64,000 nucleotides of DNA from Pseudomonadaceae bacterium (lineage in GTDB: Bacteria > Pseudomonadota > Gammaproteobacteria > Pseudomonadales > Azotimanducaceae). Below, piece after piece: positions 1 to 10,401 of this stretch. The stretch is from assembly GCA_024743175.1 (NCBI GenBank), contig JANSXA010000001.1:248001-312000 (forward strand), read 5' to 3'. The position numbers and the translations under genes were made by a program. Positions within the stretch are counted from its first letter, which is position 1; every line of letters begins with the position of its first letter. The notes beneath the pieces were generated by a model. It did not search any database and was not told the DNA's origin. It saw only the letters and a list, made by a program, of their open reading frames with translations.

Positions 1-755
1 GCTGTATCGATGCCCAGGGCTTCAGCTTCGCTGGGTATATCAAGGACGTATCCTGCTTTCAGCAGGTTGATGTTGCCACGCATGAACGCCTGCGGGTTTT
101 TTCGCTGGATCGCGAGCATGTGCTGGTTCACGCTGACCTGATTAGACGGCAGCGTGCGAGAAGCAATTTTCCACAGGGTATCGTCGCGCGTGGTCATCAG
201 GCCATCCACTGGCGCACGTGGCGCAGGAGGACGAGTACTGCTGCGCGGCTGCAGATCAACTCTGGTGCCCGCGTTTGCGGGCCTTTGCGCTGGCGCTGCA
301 CGCGGAGCGGGTTGCGCCGGCGCCTCTACCGCTGGGGCAGCTGCCTGGCTGAAGGTCGGCGGGTCGAGCAGGACGGTATATTCTTTTAACAACCGCCCCC
401 GGGGCCAGAGCACTTCAACAATAAAGTTCAGATAAGGTTCCGCAATTGGCTGGGTACTGGACACTTTGACGATGGCTGAACCATTTTCAATTTCGACAGT
501 GAACTTCAGATTCGTGAGATAGAAAAATCGTTCAACGCCGACGCGTTCAAAATCCTCTCGTGACGCCATGGAAACGACTACTTCTGAAGGTTGTAAACCT
601 TGCGCATCAAGTAGTTCGATGGTGCCAGCAAAGCGCTCGTTCAACGCCGAGGTCACATCAAGTTCGTCAAGACCAAGCGCCCAGGTTTTGGCCGGTGCGG
701 CCAAACTGGTCGCCAAAAGCGCCATCAAAATCCATTGGCACTTGCGCGTAAGCAT
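1..755 (-). CDS. fimV: FimV-like inner-membrane hub protein, N-terminal part (cut by window edge)
   Basis: Polar hub protein of type IV pilus and twitching systems, with a periplasmic peptidoglycan-binding part. About 251 residues are visible and the frame stays open to base 1. It starts at ATG 755 with an AGGAGG-like site just upstream. Residues 1-26 look like a signal peptide ending near TWA, followed by the typical mature start LGLDELDV. A conserved N-terminal domain runs to about residue 125, then an Ala/Pro-rich linker, then from about residue 182 the LysM-like segment with TRDDTLWKIA and a QRKNP motif. Its place directly downstream of asd matches the asd-fimV order known in Pseudomonas. 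The cytoplasmic TPR-type C-terminus would lie outside the window. No frame disruption is seen. Assignment rests on recognised sequence features and gene order. Confidence 0.9.
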   Translation of the reverse strand, partial: MLTRKCQWILMALLATSLAAPAKTWALGLDELDVTSALNERFAGTIELLDAQGLQPSEVVVSMASREDFERVGVERFFYLTNLKFTVEIENGSAIVKVSSTQPIAEPYLNFIVEVLWPRGRLLKEYTVLLDPPTFSQAAAPAVEAPAQPAPRAAPAQRPANAGTRVDLQPRSSTRPPAPRAPVDGLMTTRDDTLWKIASRTLPSNQVSVNQHMLAIQRKNPQAFMRGNINLLKAGYVLDIPSEAEALGIDT

Positions 756-872
756 AGGCAAGACCCTCCTTCGCAGAATTGATTGTGGAAAGTTGTCCCC
801 TGAACCGAGGGTGTGGGCCAAAGCTTGTGTGTCCAAATCCATGTGTCCGTTTTTATCTTGCTGTCTTTCTAT

Positions 873-898
873 CTACACAAAGCGTGTGTAGACACACG
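873..898 (-). promoter_or_regulatory. Two overlapping, mutually exclusive hairpins in the asd-fimV gap
   Basis: The 449-base gap between asd and fimV (756-1204) holds no credible gene. It contains CTACACA-N5-TGTGTAG at 873-891 and CGTGTGT-AG-ACACACG at 883-898. The two stems share bases, so only one can form at a time. A third stem, CTAACAA-N5-TTGTTAG, lies at 1137-1155, soon after the asd stop. On the minus strand these would sit in the fimV leader or asd trailer. Whether they act as attenuator, terminator or operator cannot be told. Confidence 0.35.
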
Positions 899-1204
899 TT
901 TTGTTTCCTGACGCTGCACGTATTGTGCAAGCAACTTTCATTCTCATACCCTTCTCTTTCGCCATCCGCCCAGCGGTGCCGTCAGCTCAAACCACGCAAC
1001 GCACAGGTTGTTGCGCTCACTGGCAAAGGTAACCCAGATGTTAGCTGCTTAGGCGGGCACATGTACCATTTTCAGCATGACAAACAACAAAAATCTGAAC
1101 GTTCGGCAATTAAATTGCGCAGATTGCGCCTGGGGCCTAACAACAGACTTGTTAGCTGCGTCACAAGTAAGGCCACAGGTTATGTTGTGTGTTCTGTTAC
1201 AAGC

Positions 1205-2230
1205 TTAGCTGACTTGCAGATGATCGAGCAAAAGCTCAGCAATTTGAACACTGTTCAGGGCTGCACCTTTGCGGACATTATCAGCAACAATCCAGAGATT
1301 AATGCCATTCGGATGTGAAATATCTTCCCGGATACGACCAACAAAGACCGGGTCGGTACCGGCTGCATCCCCTACCGCGGTGGGATAGTGCTCACCGGTC
1401 ATGACTTTGATCCCAGGCGCCTCCTGCAGAAGTTCAGTGACTTCAAGCGCACTGATCTGGGCGCGCGTTTCGATATGTACAGCTTCGGAGTGGCCGTAGA
1501 ATACCGGGATACGAACACAGGTGGGGTTAACAACAATATCCGGGTCGCCAAGAATCTTGCTGGTTTCCCAAACCATCTTCATTTCTTCTTTAGTGTAGCC
1601 GTTGTCCATAAATACATCGATTTGAGGGATGGCGTTGAAGGCAATCTGGTGCGGCATAACAGCGGTTTCGATCGGCTTGCCGTTGAGCAGGTTAGCCGTT
1701 TGTCCGGCCAGTTCGTTGATTCCGCCGGCTCCTGCGCCTGACACCGCCTGATACGTGCAGACATTGATACGGCTGATGCCAACAGCGTCATGAATAGGTT
1801 TCAGAGCGGTGACCATCTGTATGGTGGAGCAGTTCGGATTGGCAATAATGTTGGCATTTATATAGTCGGCAACTCGTTCCGGGTTAACTTCCGGCACGAC
1901 TAATGGAATATCCTCGTCGTAGCGGAAATGTGACGTGTTATCGATCACTACACAGCCGGCGTCGGCCGCGATAGGCGCATACTGAGCAGAGATACTGCCA
2001 CCGGCAGAGAACAGGCCGATCTGGGCCTGGGAGAAGTCAAAATCTTCCAGTTTCTGCACCATGATGCTCTTGCCACGAAACTGCAGGCGTTTACCGGCAG
2101 AGCGTTCACTGGCAAGCAGGAATAGCTCGCCAACGGGGAACTTTCGGCTTTCCAGAATTTCAATCAGGGCCTCGCCAACAGCTCCAGTAGCACCTGCAAT
2201 AGCAACGTTAACTGTTTGAATATTAGACAT
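1205..2230 (-). CDS. asd: Aspartate-semialdehyde dehydrogenase
   Basis: Converts aspartyl-4-phosphate to aspartate semialdehyde with NADPH, the branch point to lysine and diaminopimelate, threonine and methionine. The 341-residue length is normal. The N-terminal Rossmann fold has GATGAVGE near residue 13. The catalytic cysteine is Cys134 in NPNCSTIQM. A substrate-binding stretch RIPVFYGHSEAVH lies in the C-terminal half, and the C-terminus has the usual NLWIVADNVRKGAALN. It starts at ATG 2230, 5 bases after the leuB stop, so it is probably cotranscribed with leuCDB. The leu-asd-fimV order is as in Pseudomonas. Highly confident. Confidence 0.96.
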   Translation of the reverse strand: MSNIQTVNVAIAGATGAVGEALIEILESRKFPVGELFLLASERSAGKRLQFRGKSIMVQKLEDFDFSQAQIGLFSAGGSISAQYAPIAADAGCVVIDNTSHFRYDEDIPLVVPEVNPERVADYINANIIANPNCSTIQMVTALKPIHDAVGISRINVCTYQAVSGAGAGGINELAGQTANLLNGKPIETAVMPHQIAFNAIPQIDVFMDNGYTKEEMKMVWETSKILGDPDIVVNPTCVRIPVFYGHSEAVHIETRAQISALEVTELLQEAPGIKVMTGEHYPTAVGDAAGTDPVFVGRIREDISHPNGINLWIVADNVRKGAALNSVQIAELLLDHLQVS

Positions 2231-2235
2231 TTGAT

Positions 2236-3318
2236 TTATCCTAGTTGCTCTAACACACGGTCGCCCATTTCCCGAGTACCGATCATGTGGTCTGCGTCGT
2301 CGGCGTTGGCGATATCGCCGGTTCGATAACCCTCAGCAAGCACCTTCGCTACCGCCTGCTCAATACGCTCGGCTGCCAGCGGCTGATCAAGGCTGTATCT
2401 GAACATCATGGCTACCGACAGGATTGTCGCCAGTGGGTTAGCTTTGTTCTGCCCGGCAATATCCGGTGCGGTGCCATGTACAGGCTCGTACATGCCCACG
2501 CCACTGGCAGACAGGGAAGCTGAAGGCAGCATGCCCAGCGAGCCTGTGAGCATGGCAGCGACGTCCGAAAGGATATCGCCAAACATATTGCCGGTGACAA
2601 TGACATCGAACTGCTTCGGTGCTCGCACCAGCTGCATGGCAGCGTTGTCGACGTACATGTGAGACAGTTCCACGTCTGGATAGTCGACATGCATGGCGCT
2701 GACCACTTCACGCCACAATGCTGAGACCTCAAGTACATTAGCCTTGTCGACGGAACACAGGCGTCCGCCGCGCTTCTGTGCCAGCTCAAAACCCACTTTG
2801 GCAATGCGCTGGATTTCGTGTTCGGCATACACCAGAGTGTTAAAACCTACCCTTTCGTTGTCCCGCTGCTCTACCCCGCGCGGTTCGCCAAAGTAGATGC
2901 CGCCAGTGAGTTCGCGGATGATCAGAATATCCAGATCCGCCACAAGCTCCGCTTTCAACGAAGAGGCCTCGGCAAGCGGCCCAAACAACAAGGCAGGACG
3001 CAGGTTGGCAAACAACCCCAACGCCTGGCGCAAGCCCAACAATCCTTTTTCCGGCCGCTCCGACATCGGCAGATGATCCCATTTGGGCCCGCCGACGCCA
3101 CCCAGCAGCACAGCATCTGCAGCCTGAGCGGCAGCCAGCGTGGCCTCGGGTAACGGTGAACCTGTTGCGTCTATGGCGACGCCGCCGACCAGGCCTTCAT
3201 CGATATCCAGAGGACAATCCACGGCGGCAGCAGCGGCTTGCATGACCGCCACCGCTGGCGCCATGACCTCTGTACCAATGCCATCACCGGGTAACACCAG
3301 AATTTTTGCGGCTGTCAT
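2236..3318 (-). CDS. leuB: 3-isopropylmalate dehydrogenase
   Basis: NAD-dependent oxidative decarboxylase of the third step of leucine synthesis, making 2-oxoisocaproate from 3-isopropylmalate. It has 360 residues, the usual size. The start [14 protein letters not shown] is the family N-terminus, [14 protein letters not shown] gives the substrate loop, [16 protein letters not shown] the conserved Lys-Asn region, and [20 protein letters not shown] plus [13 protein letters not shown] the metal and cofactor sites. It overlaps the leuD stop by 4 bases (3315-3318), indicating translational coupling in a leuC-leuD-leuB-asd operon. Confidence 0.97.
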   Translation of the reverse strand: MTAAKILVLPGDGIGTEVMAPAVAVMQAAAAAVDCPLDIDEGLVGGVAIDATGSPLPEATLAAAQAADAVLLGGVGGPKWDHLPMSERPEKGLLGLRQALGLFANLRPALLFGPLAEASSLKAELVADLDILIIRELTGGIYFGEPRGVEQRDNERVGFNTLVYAEHEIQRIAKVGFELAQKRGGRLCSVDKANVLEVSALWREVVSAMHVDYPDVELSHMYVDNAAMQLVRAPKQFDVIVTGNMFGDILSDVAAMLTGSLGMLPSASLSASGVGMYEPVHGTAPDIAGQNKANPLATILSVAMMFRYSLDQPLAAERIEQAVAKVLAEGYRTGDIANADDADHMIGTREMGDRVLEQLG

Positions 3319-4013
3319 GATTCTTTTCCTTCTGTGCTGTTACTTTCTGCTGTTGTGCCGTCACCAAAAGCCCGCTCAAACAACCACGGCTGGCGTGTCC
3401 GATGACCCGCTTCAAACTGTTCGATCAGTTCACGTTCAGCCAGGGTCATGTCGATATCATCCATGCCGGACAGCATCTTCTCTTTCAGTACCGGATCAAT
3501 GTCGAAGGTGAAGATGTCACCGCCTGGTGTCTCAACACTCTGGCTGTGCAGGTCAATCTTAAGATCAAAGTTGCTTTGGGTTTCTGCAAACAGTTGATCG
3601 ATAATTTTGTGATCTAAAACAATGGGTAACAACCCATTCTTAAAACAGTTGCCATAAAAAATATCTGCAAAACTGGGTGCAATAACCGCCCGAAAACCGA
3701 ATTCCTGCAGCGCCCAAACCGCGTGTTCACGAGAAGACCCGCAGCCGAAATTATCTCTTGCCAGCAGTATGCTGGCGCCCTGGTAGTCTGGCGAATTGAG
3801 CACAAAATCGTGGTTGATGGCGCGCTCATTGGGCGTCATGCCAATGCTGCCTTCATCAAGAAAGCGCCAGCCATCAAACAGATAGTCGCCAAACCCTGTG
3901 CGTTTGATGGATTTCAGGTACTGCTTGGGGATGATCTGGTCGGTGTCCACGTTGACCCGATCCAGAGGCGCTACAGCACCGGTGTGTGTGGTAAATGCCA
4001 ACATCAGAGCCAC
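3315..4013 (-). CDS. leuD: 3-isopropylmalate dehydratase, small subunit
   Basis: Small (swivel-domain) subunit of isopropylmalate isomerase, which with LeuC interconverts 2- and 3-isopropylmalate. It has 232 residues, slightly long but within the family. Visible motifs are [13 protein letters not shown] near the N-terminus, [15 protein letters not shown] (the substrate-binding GSSREH loop) and [26 protein letters not shown]. It overlaps the leuC end by 10 bases (4004-4013) and leuB by 4, so all three are tightly coupled. The C-terminal tail after [15 protein letters not shown] is low complexity and probably accounts for the extra length. Confidence 0.96.
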   Translation of the reverse strand: MALMLAFTTHTGAVAPLDRVNVDTDQIIPKQYLKSIKRTGFGDYLFDGWRFLDEGSIGMTPNERAINHDFVLNSPDYQGASILLARDNFGCGSSREHAVWALQEFGFRAVIAPSFADIFYGNCFKNGLLPIVLDHKIIDQLFAETQSNFDLKIDLHSQSVETPGGDIFTFDIDPVLKEKMLSGMDDIDMTLAERELIEQFEAGHRTRQPWLFERAFGDGTTAESNSTEGKES

Positions 4014-5419
4014 TCCCGTACGTCTACAAAATGTCCTGCAATGGCTGCTGCCGCCGCCATCGCGGGGCTGACCAGGTGTGTGCGCCCACCGTGGCCCTGG
4101 CGACCTTCAAAATTTCGATTTGAGGTAGAGGCGCAATGTTCACCCGGTGCCAGACGATCAGGGTTCATGCCCAGGCACATGGAACAGCCTGCGGCCCGCC
4201 ATTGAAAACCTGCATCCATAAAGATCTGGGCAAGACCTTCAGCTTCAGCCTGCGCTTTGACCAGCCCTGAACCCGGCACAACCAGTGCCTCTTTGACATT
4301 GGCAGCGAGTTTTTTGCCTTTTACAACGACTGCAGCGGCACGTAGATCTTCAATGCGTGCGTTAGTACAGGAGCCGATGAAAACGCGGTTCACTTCTATA
4401 TCAACAATGGGTTTACCGGGTTGCAGACCCATGTATTTAAAGGCATGTCCTGCGGCTTCACGCTGCACATCGTTTTCCAGCTCTTCCAGGCTGGGCACAT
4501 GACTGTCTATGCCGGTCACCATTTCTGGAGAGGTGCCCCAGGAGACCTGCGGGGTGATATCTGCCGCGTTCAGGTGCAGGGTGTTGTCAAAATGAGCGCC
4601 TTCATCGCTGACCAGGGTGCGCCAGTAAGCTTCTGCCTCTGCCCACAGCTCGCCGCTGGGGGCAAAAGGGCGACCGCGAACATAGTCGATAGTTGTGTCG
4701 TCCACGGCCACCAGACCGGCACGGGCGCCCGCCTCAATGGCCATGTTACACAGCGTCATGCGTCCTTCCATCGATAGATTGCGAATGGCTTCACCCCGGT
4801 ATTCAATGGTGTGTCCGGTAGCGCCGGCGGTACCGAGCCTGCCAATGATGGTTAAGACAAGGTCTTTGGCACTGACACCAGGTTGCAGTTGACCGTCGAC
4901 GACCACCGCAAAGTTTTTGGCTTTGTTCTGCACCAGACACTGGGTGGCCATAACATGTTCGACTTCTGATGTGCCGACACCCTGCGCCAGCGCTGCAAAG
5001 GCGCCATGGGTGGACGTATGCGAGTCGCCGCAGACGATGGTCATGCCCGGCAGTGTTGCGCCCTGCTCCGGACCCACTACGTGCACAATACCCTGACGCG
5101 GATCATCAATTTCGAATTGAGTAACGCCAAAAGACCTGCAGTTATCATCCAGGGTGACCACCTGTTCCAGCGCAATCAGATCTGTGATGCCTTTGAAACC
5201 CAGAGCCCGATCTGTGGTTGGGACGTTGTGGTCTGGTGTGGCGAGGTTGGCGTCCACGCGCCATAGAGGTCGTTTATGCAGGGCCAGGCCCTCAAAAGCC
5301 TGGGGAGAAGTCACTTCGTGCAGCAGTTGCAGGTCGATATAGAGCAAATTGTTGCCATCTTTGCGCTTACCCACGCTGTGCGCCTGCCAGATTTTATCGT
5401 ACAGAGTTTGAGCGGCCAT
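4004..5419 (-). CDS. leuC: 3-isopropylmalate dehydratase, large subunit
   Basis: Aconitase-family 4Fe-4S subunit of isopropylmalate isomerase in leucine synthesis. The 471 residues match the family. The N-terminus has [37 protein letters not shown] is the active-site region. Cluster cysteines are in [13 protein letters not shown] and [11 protein letters not shown], and the [17 protein letters not shown] stretch is intact. It is first gene of the leuCDB-asd series. ATG 5419 is preceded by AGGCAGG. The divergent LysR gene, 94 bases away, is a likely regulator. Confidence 0.97.
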   Translation of the reverse strand: MAAQTLYDKIWQAHSVGKRKDGNNLLYIDLQLLHEVTSPQAFEGLALHKRPLWRVDANLATPDHNVPTTDRALGFKGITDLIALEQVVTLDDNCRSFGVTQFEIDDPRQGIVHVVGPEQGATLPGMTIVCGDSHTSTHGAFAALAQGVGTSEVEHVMATQCLVQNKAKNFAVVVDGQLQPGVSAKDLVLTIIGRLGTAGATGHTIEYRGEAIRNLSMEGRMTLCNMAIEAGARAGLVAVDDTTIDYVRGRPFAPSGELWAEAEAYWRTLVSDEGAHFDNTLHLNAADITPQVSWGTSPEMVTGIDSHVPSLEELENDVQREAAGHAFKYMGLQPGKPIVDIEVNRVFIGSCTNARIEDLRAAAVVVKGKKLAANVKEALVVPGSGLVKAQAEAEGLAQIFMDAGFQWRAAGCSMCLGMNPDRLAPGEHCASTSNRNFEGRQGHGGRTHLVSPAMAAAAAIAGHFVDVREWL

Positions 5420-5479
5420 CTTGCACCTGCCTGTAAAAAAGCGCGAGTCTACGAGGGGTGCTACGATAAAACAAATTCA

Positions 5480-5500
5480 TTATATTTATATTTTCTATAA
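5480..5500. promoter_or_regulatory. LysR-type dyad (T-N11-A box) between leuC and lysR
   Basis: TTATA, exactly 11 bases, then TATAA gives the classic T-N11-A interrupted dyad of LysR-type regulators. It lies inside the 94-base divergent promoter region of leuC and the LysR gene, 13 bases before the lysR start. The whole gap is very AT-rich, so a chance dyad is possible. Confidence 0.45.
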
Positions 5501-5513
5501 TTAAAGGCTATAC

Positions 5514-6398
5514 ATGAACTTCCATGATCTGGCGACATTCATGACCGTTGCGCAGGAGGCTTCTTTTTCCAATGCGGCTGCTGTTCTGCACATCACTCAA
5601 CCCGCTGTGAGCAAAAGGATTCAGGCGCTGGAGCAACGCTTCGGCGCGCAGCTGTTTGATCGGGTCGGCAAACAGGTCCACCTGACCCAGGCCGGCGCGG
5701 CACTTGTACCCCAGGCGCAATTGATGCTGGCGACCCTGGCAGACACCGAAAAACAGTTGCACAACCTTGCGCAGAATGTGGCTGGCAGCTTAACCCTGGC
5801 CACATCCCACCATATTGGGCTGCATCGGCTGGCACCGGTGTTGCGCCGATTTGTCAGCCTGTATCCACAGGTACAGATGAATATCAGTTTTGAGGATTCT
5901 GAAGTTGCCCATGATCGCGTTCGTCAGGGCCGCAGTGAAGTTGCTGTTGTGACCTTGAACCCGGAGGGTGAGCAACAGTTGCAAAGCCAGGTGATCTGGC
6001 AGGACCCGCTGGTTTTTGTTGCAGCCCCGGACAGTCCCAGAAAAGTGAGCCTGGCCTGGCTGGCGGATCAGCCCTGCGTGCTGCCCGGGGCTGGCACGTT
6101 TACCGGTCGCATTGTGTTACAGCGTTTTTCTGAACAGGGTCTGCTGCTCACGCCAACCATGTCGACCAATTATCTCGAAACCATCGGCATGCTGGTCAAC
6201 GTTGGCTTAGGCTGGAGTGTGCTGCCGCGCAGCATGATTGGCGAGTTATCCGTGTTGTCTGTTGATTGCGCACCGATGTCGCGAGCCCTTGGGCATGTCA
6301 TAAATCCGGCGCGCACCTTGAGTAATGCCGCGTCTGCGTTTGTTGACGTGTTAAAGGAGTTTTCTGATGACTATGCGGGTTTAAAGCTGCCGATCTGA
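5514..6398 (+). CDS. LysR-family transcriptional regulator
   Basis: 294 residues, the standard LysR length. An N-terminal winged HTH (residues 1-60) carries [32 protein letters not shown] and LFDR, followed by a periplasmic-binding-like effector domain with [22 protein letters not shown]. It is divergent from leuC, as is a LysR gene next to leuC in Pseudomonas, so it probably controls leucine synthesis or itself. AAAGG precedes ATG 5514. Its last 28 bases overlap the converging aroC end (6371-6398). Effector unknown. Confidence 0.9.
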   Translation: MNFHDLATFMTVAQEASFSNAAAVLHITQPAVSKRIQALEQRFGAQLFDRVGKQVHLTQAGAALVPQAQLMLATLADTEKQLHNLAQNVAGSLTLATSHHIGLHRLAPVLRRFVSLYPQVQMNISFEDSEVAHDRVRQGRSEVAVVTLNPEGEQQLQSQVIWQDPLVFVAAPDSPRKVSLAWLADQPCVLPGAGTFTGRIVLQRFSEQGLLLTPTMSTNYLETIGMLVNVGLGWSVLPRSMIGELSVLSVDCAPMSRALGHVINPARTLSNAASAFVDVLKEFSDDYAGLKLPI

Positions 6399-7444
6399 CC
6401 ACGATGACGCAGGTAATGATCCATCAGCACAATTGCCATCATCGCCTCAGCAATGGGCGTTGCGCGTATGCCGACACAGGGATCGTGACGACCTTTGGTC
6501 ACCACCTCTACGGGTTTGCCGCTGGTATCAATAGAACGACCTGGCGTGGTCAGGCTGCTGGTTGGTTTCAGCGAGATTTTGCAGATCAGATCCTGACCGG
6601 AGGAAATGCCACCAAGAACGCCACCAGCATGGTTGCTGGTGAAACCCTGGGGTGTGATCTCGTCGCGATGTTCAGTGCCACGTTGTGCAACCACATCTAC
6701 ACCATCCCCCATCTGCACGGCTTTTACCGCGTTTATACTCATCAGTGCACCCGCCAGATCTGCATCCAGTTTGCCAAACACGGGCTCACCGAGGCCAACA
6801 GGTACACCGGTGGCGTGAACACTGACTTCGGCGCCTACCGAATCGCCTTCGCGGCGCAGATTGTCAATCAGTTCTGCAATTTCATCCAGAACCCCAGCAT
6901 CCGGACAGAAGAAAGGGTTCTGTTCAATCTGACTGGCATCCTTCAATTCAATCCTGATGTCACCGATACCCGACAGGAAGCCGAATACTTCTATGCCGGC
7001 CTGTTGCGCCAGGTACTTTTTTGCTATGGCGCCAGCGGCTACCCGCATAGCGGTTTCTCGCGCTGAAGAGCGCCCACCGCCACGATAGTCACGGATGCCG
7101 TATTTGCCATCGTAGGTGAAGTCTGCGTGGGCTGGACGGTAGATATCTTTGATAGTGCTGTAGTCTTTGCTTTTCTGATCTTCGTTTTCGATTAACAAGC
7201 CAATAGACGTGCCTGTGGTTTTACCCTCAAATACGCCTGAGAGGATTTTGACCTGATCAGACTCTTTGCGCTGGGTAGTATATTTGCTTTGCCCAGGGCG
7301 GCGCCGATCAAGGTCCGGCTGCAGATCCGCTTCGCTCAGTTCCATTCCAGGCGGACAGCCATCAACTACCGCACCCAGAGCCAGGCCGTGGCTTTCGCCA
7401 AAAGTGGATACTTTAAAATGCTGTCCAATACTGTTTCCGGCCAT
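6371..7444 (-). CDS. aroC: Chorismate synthase
   Basis: Last step of the shikimate pathway: 5-enolpyruvylshikimate-3-phosphate to chorismate, needing reduced FMN. It has 357 residues, normal length. The signature STFGESHG is at residues 10-17, [16 protein letters not shown] is the substrate-binding Arg/Lys segment, [13 protein letters not shown] follows, and GGISSGQDL lies in the second half. It ends inside the 3' end of the converging lysR gene. Its start is 11 bases after the prmB stop, suggesting one transcript htpG-prmB-aroC or at least prmB-aroC. Confidence 0.97.
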   Translation of the reverse strand: MAGNSIGQHFKVSTFGESHGLALGAVVDGCPPGMELSEADLQPDLDRRRPGQSKYTTQRKESDQVKILSGVFEGKTTGTSIGLLIENEDQKSKDYSTIKDIYRPAHADFTYDGKYGIRDYRGGGRSSARETAMRVAAGAIAKKYLAQQAGIEVFGFLSGIGDIRIELKDASQIEQNPFFCPDAGVLDEIAELIDNLRREGDSVGAEVSVHATGVPVGLGEPVFGKLDADLAGALMSINAVKAVQMGDGVDVVAQRGTEHRDEITPQGFTSNHAGGVLGGISSGQDLICKISLKPTSSLTTPGRSIDTSGKPVEVVTKGRHDPCVGIRATPIAEAMMAIVLMDHYLRHRGQIGSFKPA

Positions 7445-7455
7445 GTTGGCGCCTT

Positions 7456-8349
7456 CTAATCCTGCAAGCGGGGCGCAGTATGTGAATTTAGCGCTGCGCC
7501 TTCAAGCACAAAAACACCCTCACCCCCCATCGGCAGATCTGGCCAGATGATCGGCAGATCTGCGTATTTCTGATTTAACGCCGGTGCACTTGCCCCCACC
7601 TCGGCAACCAGCAGCCCCGAGGGCTTCAGCCACAACGGCAGCTTTTCCAGGATTGCGTCGATGAACACAAGCCCGTCTGCGCCGCCGGCCAGCGCATGTT
7701 CCGGCTCGGCGGCATATTCCGCGGGCAGGCTGGACATGTCTGATGCATCCACATAAGGCGGATTGGTGATGATGAGATCAAACTGTTGCGGGAATGCCTG
7801 CTGTTGCAGCACATCTGCCTGGATGACCTCTACACGTTCTTCCAGTTTGTGTTGCGCAACATTGGTGCGCGCAAGTTTTATCGCTTGCGCATCGACGTCG
7901 ACCAGAGTAACGCGAGCGTCCGGGAAAACATGTGCGGCAATGATGCCGAGCACACCACTGCCGCAACACAGGTCAAGAATTGTGGTAACCGACGAAGGCA
8001 GCCAGGGTTGCAGACCATCACGCAGCAACAGACCGATAGGAGAGCGCGGCACAATCACACCCTGCTCTGCTTTAAAGCGATAGCCGGCGTACTGGGTTTC
8101 ACCCAGGATATAAGCCAGCGGTAACCGCTGGTCGATACGCAGTTGCGCAACGCTCAGGCAGCGGGAGGCAACGCTCGAGGACAGCGACTGGTCCAACACA
8201 GACTCATCATCTGCCAGACCAGTAACCGTCAGCACCAGCGCAACCGCTTCGTCCCAGGCATTGTCTGTACCATGCCCGTAACTCAGATGATTGCTTTGAA
8301 ACAGTTCGTACACCGCCTCAATCAAGGTTGCGACGGTGTAGTCCTGCAC
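7456..8349 (-). CDS. prmB: Ribosomal protein L3 glutamine N5-methyltransferase
   Basis: SAM-dependent enzyme that methylates a glutamine of ribosomal protein L3. It has 297 residues. The N-terminal helical domain ([14 protein letters not shown]) is typical of PrmB rather than PrmC. SAM motif I is [14 protein letters not shown] near residue 125, VDVDAQAI is motif II, and the catalytic NPPYVD is near residue 198. The start is a GTG at 8349, directly abutting the htpG stop. It lies next to aroC, a common arrangement in gammaproteobacteria. PrmC is the only close alternative and its N-terminus differs. Confidence 0.92.
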   Translation of the reverse strand: MQDYTVATLIEAVYELFQSNHLSYGHGTDNAWDEAVALVLTVTGLADDESVLDQSLSSSVASRCLSVAQLRIDQRLPLAYILGETQYAGYRFKAEQGVIVPRSPIGLLLRDGLQPWLPSSVTTILDLCCGSGVLGIIAAHVFPDARVTLVDVDAQAIKLARTNVAQHKLEERVEVIQADVLQQQAFPQQFDLIITNPPYVDASDMSSLPAEYAAEPEHALAGGADGLVFIDAILEKLPLWLKPSGLLVAEVGASAPALNQKYADLPIIWPDLPMGGEGVFVLEGAALNSHTAPRLQD

Positions 8350-10281
8350 TTACTTATCGCTATCCAACAGCTCTAGTAAGAGGCGATTCAAGCGTTCAAC
8401 GTAAGCGCCAGGGTCGGTCAAAGCACCGCCTTCGGCAAGGCTCGCCTGATCAAACAGAATGCCGACAAGTTCTGCAAAGCGATCTTCATCCGGCTCCATA
8501 TCCAGGCGCTGCAGCAGCAGATGGTTCGGGTTGAACTCAAAGATCGGTTTTGATTCCGGCATGGACTGGCCACTGGCTTCAAGGATCTTGCGCATCTGCA
8601 CACCCATGGCGTCTTCAGACAGCACCAGGCAGGCTGGTGACTGGGTCAGACGTTTGGAAGGTCTGACTTTGTCAACTTTGTCACCGAGAACCGCGGAGAT
8701 GCGTTCGACTAACGGATGCTTCTCGTCTTCCTCGTCGTTTGTCTCTTCGTTGTCATCAGCGTCTTTGGCTTCGCCCGGCAATGTCACGTCGCCACGCATC
8801 ACATCAACAAATTGAACATCGCCATATTGTGTCAGGGAACTCATCAGCCACTCATCAATGCGATCAAACATCAGCAGGACTTCAACATCACGATCTTTAA
8901 ACATCTCAAGATGCGGGCTGCGGCTGGCGGTTTCATAGGTTTCAGAACAGATGTAATAAATAACATCCTGGTCTTCGCTCTTGCGTTCGAGATAGCGGTC
9001 GAGGCTGACCGTTTTTTTGCTACCTTCACCCTTGGTACTGGCGAACCTCAACAGCTTGGCCAGTGCTTCGCGATTTGCAAAGTCTTCCCCTGCGCCTTCT
9101 TTTAACACTTCGCCAAATTCATCCCAGAAAGCCTGATACTTTTCCGGCTCTTTTTTGGCCATGGTATCGAGCATGTTCAGTACACGCTTGGTCAAGGCGT
9201 TTTTGATCGATGTGACGCGGTCATCTTCCTGCAGAATCTCCCGGGAAACATTCAACGGCAGATCGTTTGAGTCGATAACCCCTTTCACGAAACGCAGGTA
9301 GAGCGGTAGAAACTGCTCTGCATCGTCCATGATAAAAACGCGTTGTACATAGAGTTTCAGACCGCGTGGAATATCCCGCTGGTACAGGTCAAAAGGCGCA
9401 CGCTTGGGCAGATACAGCAGGCTGTTGTACTCAAGTTTGCCTTCAACCTTGTTGTGACTCCAGGACAGCGGGTCTTCAAAGTCATGAGATACGTGCTTGT
9501 AGAATTCCGTATATTCTTCGTCTGAAACTTCAGTGCGAGGCCGCGTCCACAACGCCTGGGCCGAATTGACCGCTTCAAAGCCAGGCTCTTTTACTTCAGC
9601 GTCTTCTGCCTCGTCAGTTGTTTCAGGCAACTGTTCCAGCATGCGTACAGGCACACCAATGTGGTCAGAATACCGGCGAACAACTGAACGCAGGCGGAAG
9701 TCTTCAGCAAAATCCAGCGCGTCGTCTTTCAGATGCAGAGTGACAGAGGTGCCGCGGGCAGAACGCTCAATTTTCTCCATGTCGTAGGCATCTTCACCAG
9801 CAGAACGCCACAACACACCCTGATCGGAACCCGCTGCAAGGGTTGCAACTTCGACCTCGTCAGCCACCATGAACGCGCTATAGAAACCCACGCCAAACTG
9901 GCCAATCAGCTGTGCGTCTTTGGCCTGATCTCCGGTCAGGTGAGACAGAAACTCTGCTGTACCGGATTTAGCAATAGTGCCGAGGTTGGTAATCACTTCG
10001 TCATGGGTCATCCCAATGCCATTGTCCGTAATGGTCAGGGTTTTAGCCTCTTTATCGAAGGTGATGTCGATATGATAGTCGGCATCGTCACCAAGGAGTT
10101 CAGGGTTTTCTAACGCTTTGAATCGCAGTTTGTCGATGGCATCTGAGGCATTGGAAATCAGCTCGCGCAGGAATATCTCGCGGTTGGAATACAGCGAGTG
10201 GATCATCAGCTTCAACAGCTGTTTTGCTTCAGTTTGAAATCGATGAGTTTCGACGGTGGGTTCAGATGTAGCTTCGCTCAT
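8350..10281 (-). CDS. htpG: Hsp90-family chaperone HtpG
   Basis: Cytosolic ATP-dependent chaperone, 643 residues as expected. The GHKL ATPase domain comes first: [12 protein letters not shown] near 44, DNGIGM near 89 and [12 protein letters not shown] near 130. The middle domain contains [15 protein letters not shown] and LNVSREILQ, and the C-terminal dimerisation domain ends [10 protein letters not shown]. An acidic patch (residues about 505-525) is usual. It starts at ATG 10281. Downstream prmB starts on the next base after the stop, so coupling is likely. Heat-shock control is known for the family, but no sigma-32 site was picked out here. Confidence 0.97.
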   Translation of the reverse strand: MSEATSEPTVETHRFQTEAKQLLKLMIHSLYSNREIFLRELISNASDAIDKLRFKALENPELLGDDADYHIDITFDKEAKTLTITDNGIGMTHDEVITNLGTIAKSGTAEFLSHLTGDQAKDAQLIGQFGVGFYSAFMVADEVEVATLAAGSDQGVLWRSAGEDAYDMEKIERSARGTSVTLHLKDDALDFAEDFRLRSVVRRYSDHIGVPVRMLEQLPETTDEAEDAEVKEPGFEAVNSAQALWTRPRTEVSDEEYTEFYKHVSHDFEDPLSWSHNKVEGKLEYNSLLYLPKRAPFDLYQRDIPRGLKLYVQRVFIMDDAEQFLPLYLRFVKGVIDSNDLPLNVSREILQEDDRVTSIKNALTKRVLNMLDTMAKKEPEKYQAFWDEFGEVLKEGAGEDFANREALAKLLRFASTKGEGSKKTVSLDRYLERKSEDQDVIYYICSETYETASRSPHLEMFKDRDVEVLLMFDRIDEWLMSSLTQYGDVQFVDVMRGDVTLPGEAKDADDNEETNDEEDEKHPLVERISAVLGDKVDKVRPSKRLTQSPACLVLSEDAMGVQMRKILEASGQSMPESKPIFEFNPNHLLLQRLDMEPDEDRFAELVGILFDQASLAEGGALTDPGAYVERLNRLLLELLDSDK

Positions 10282-10339
10282 AATTCTCTTTTTGGCAGCT
10301 TTGATGGCTGCTAGATGGGGATCAATAGAAAGATTTCAA

Positions 10340-10370
10340 GGCATGGGCACACGCATTGTTGTGCCCTGCC
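10340..10370 (-). terminator. Hairpin after sucD (end of the TCA block)
   Basis: GGCA-T-GGGCACA, an 8-base loop, then TGTGCCC-TGCC forms an 11-bp stem with one bulge. It lies 32 to 62 bases past the sucD stop on the minus strand and is followed by the T-rich TTGAAATCTTT. It is the likely end of the sdh-suc transcript. The T tract is interrupted, so strength is uncertain. Confidence 0.45.
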
Positions 10371-10401
10371 TCGGTTGCTAGCGGACTGGAACGTCACACT
10401 A

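Noticed and set aside
779-1318. A 179-residue plus-strand frame over the asd-fimV gap
   Set aside because: It runs antisense into asd, has no ribosome site and its residues show no domain pattern.
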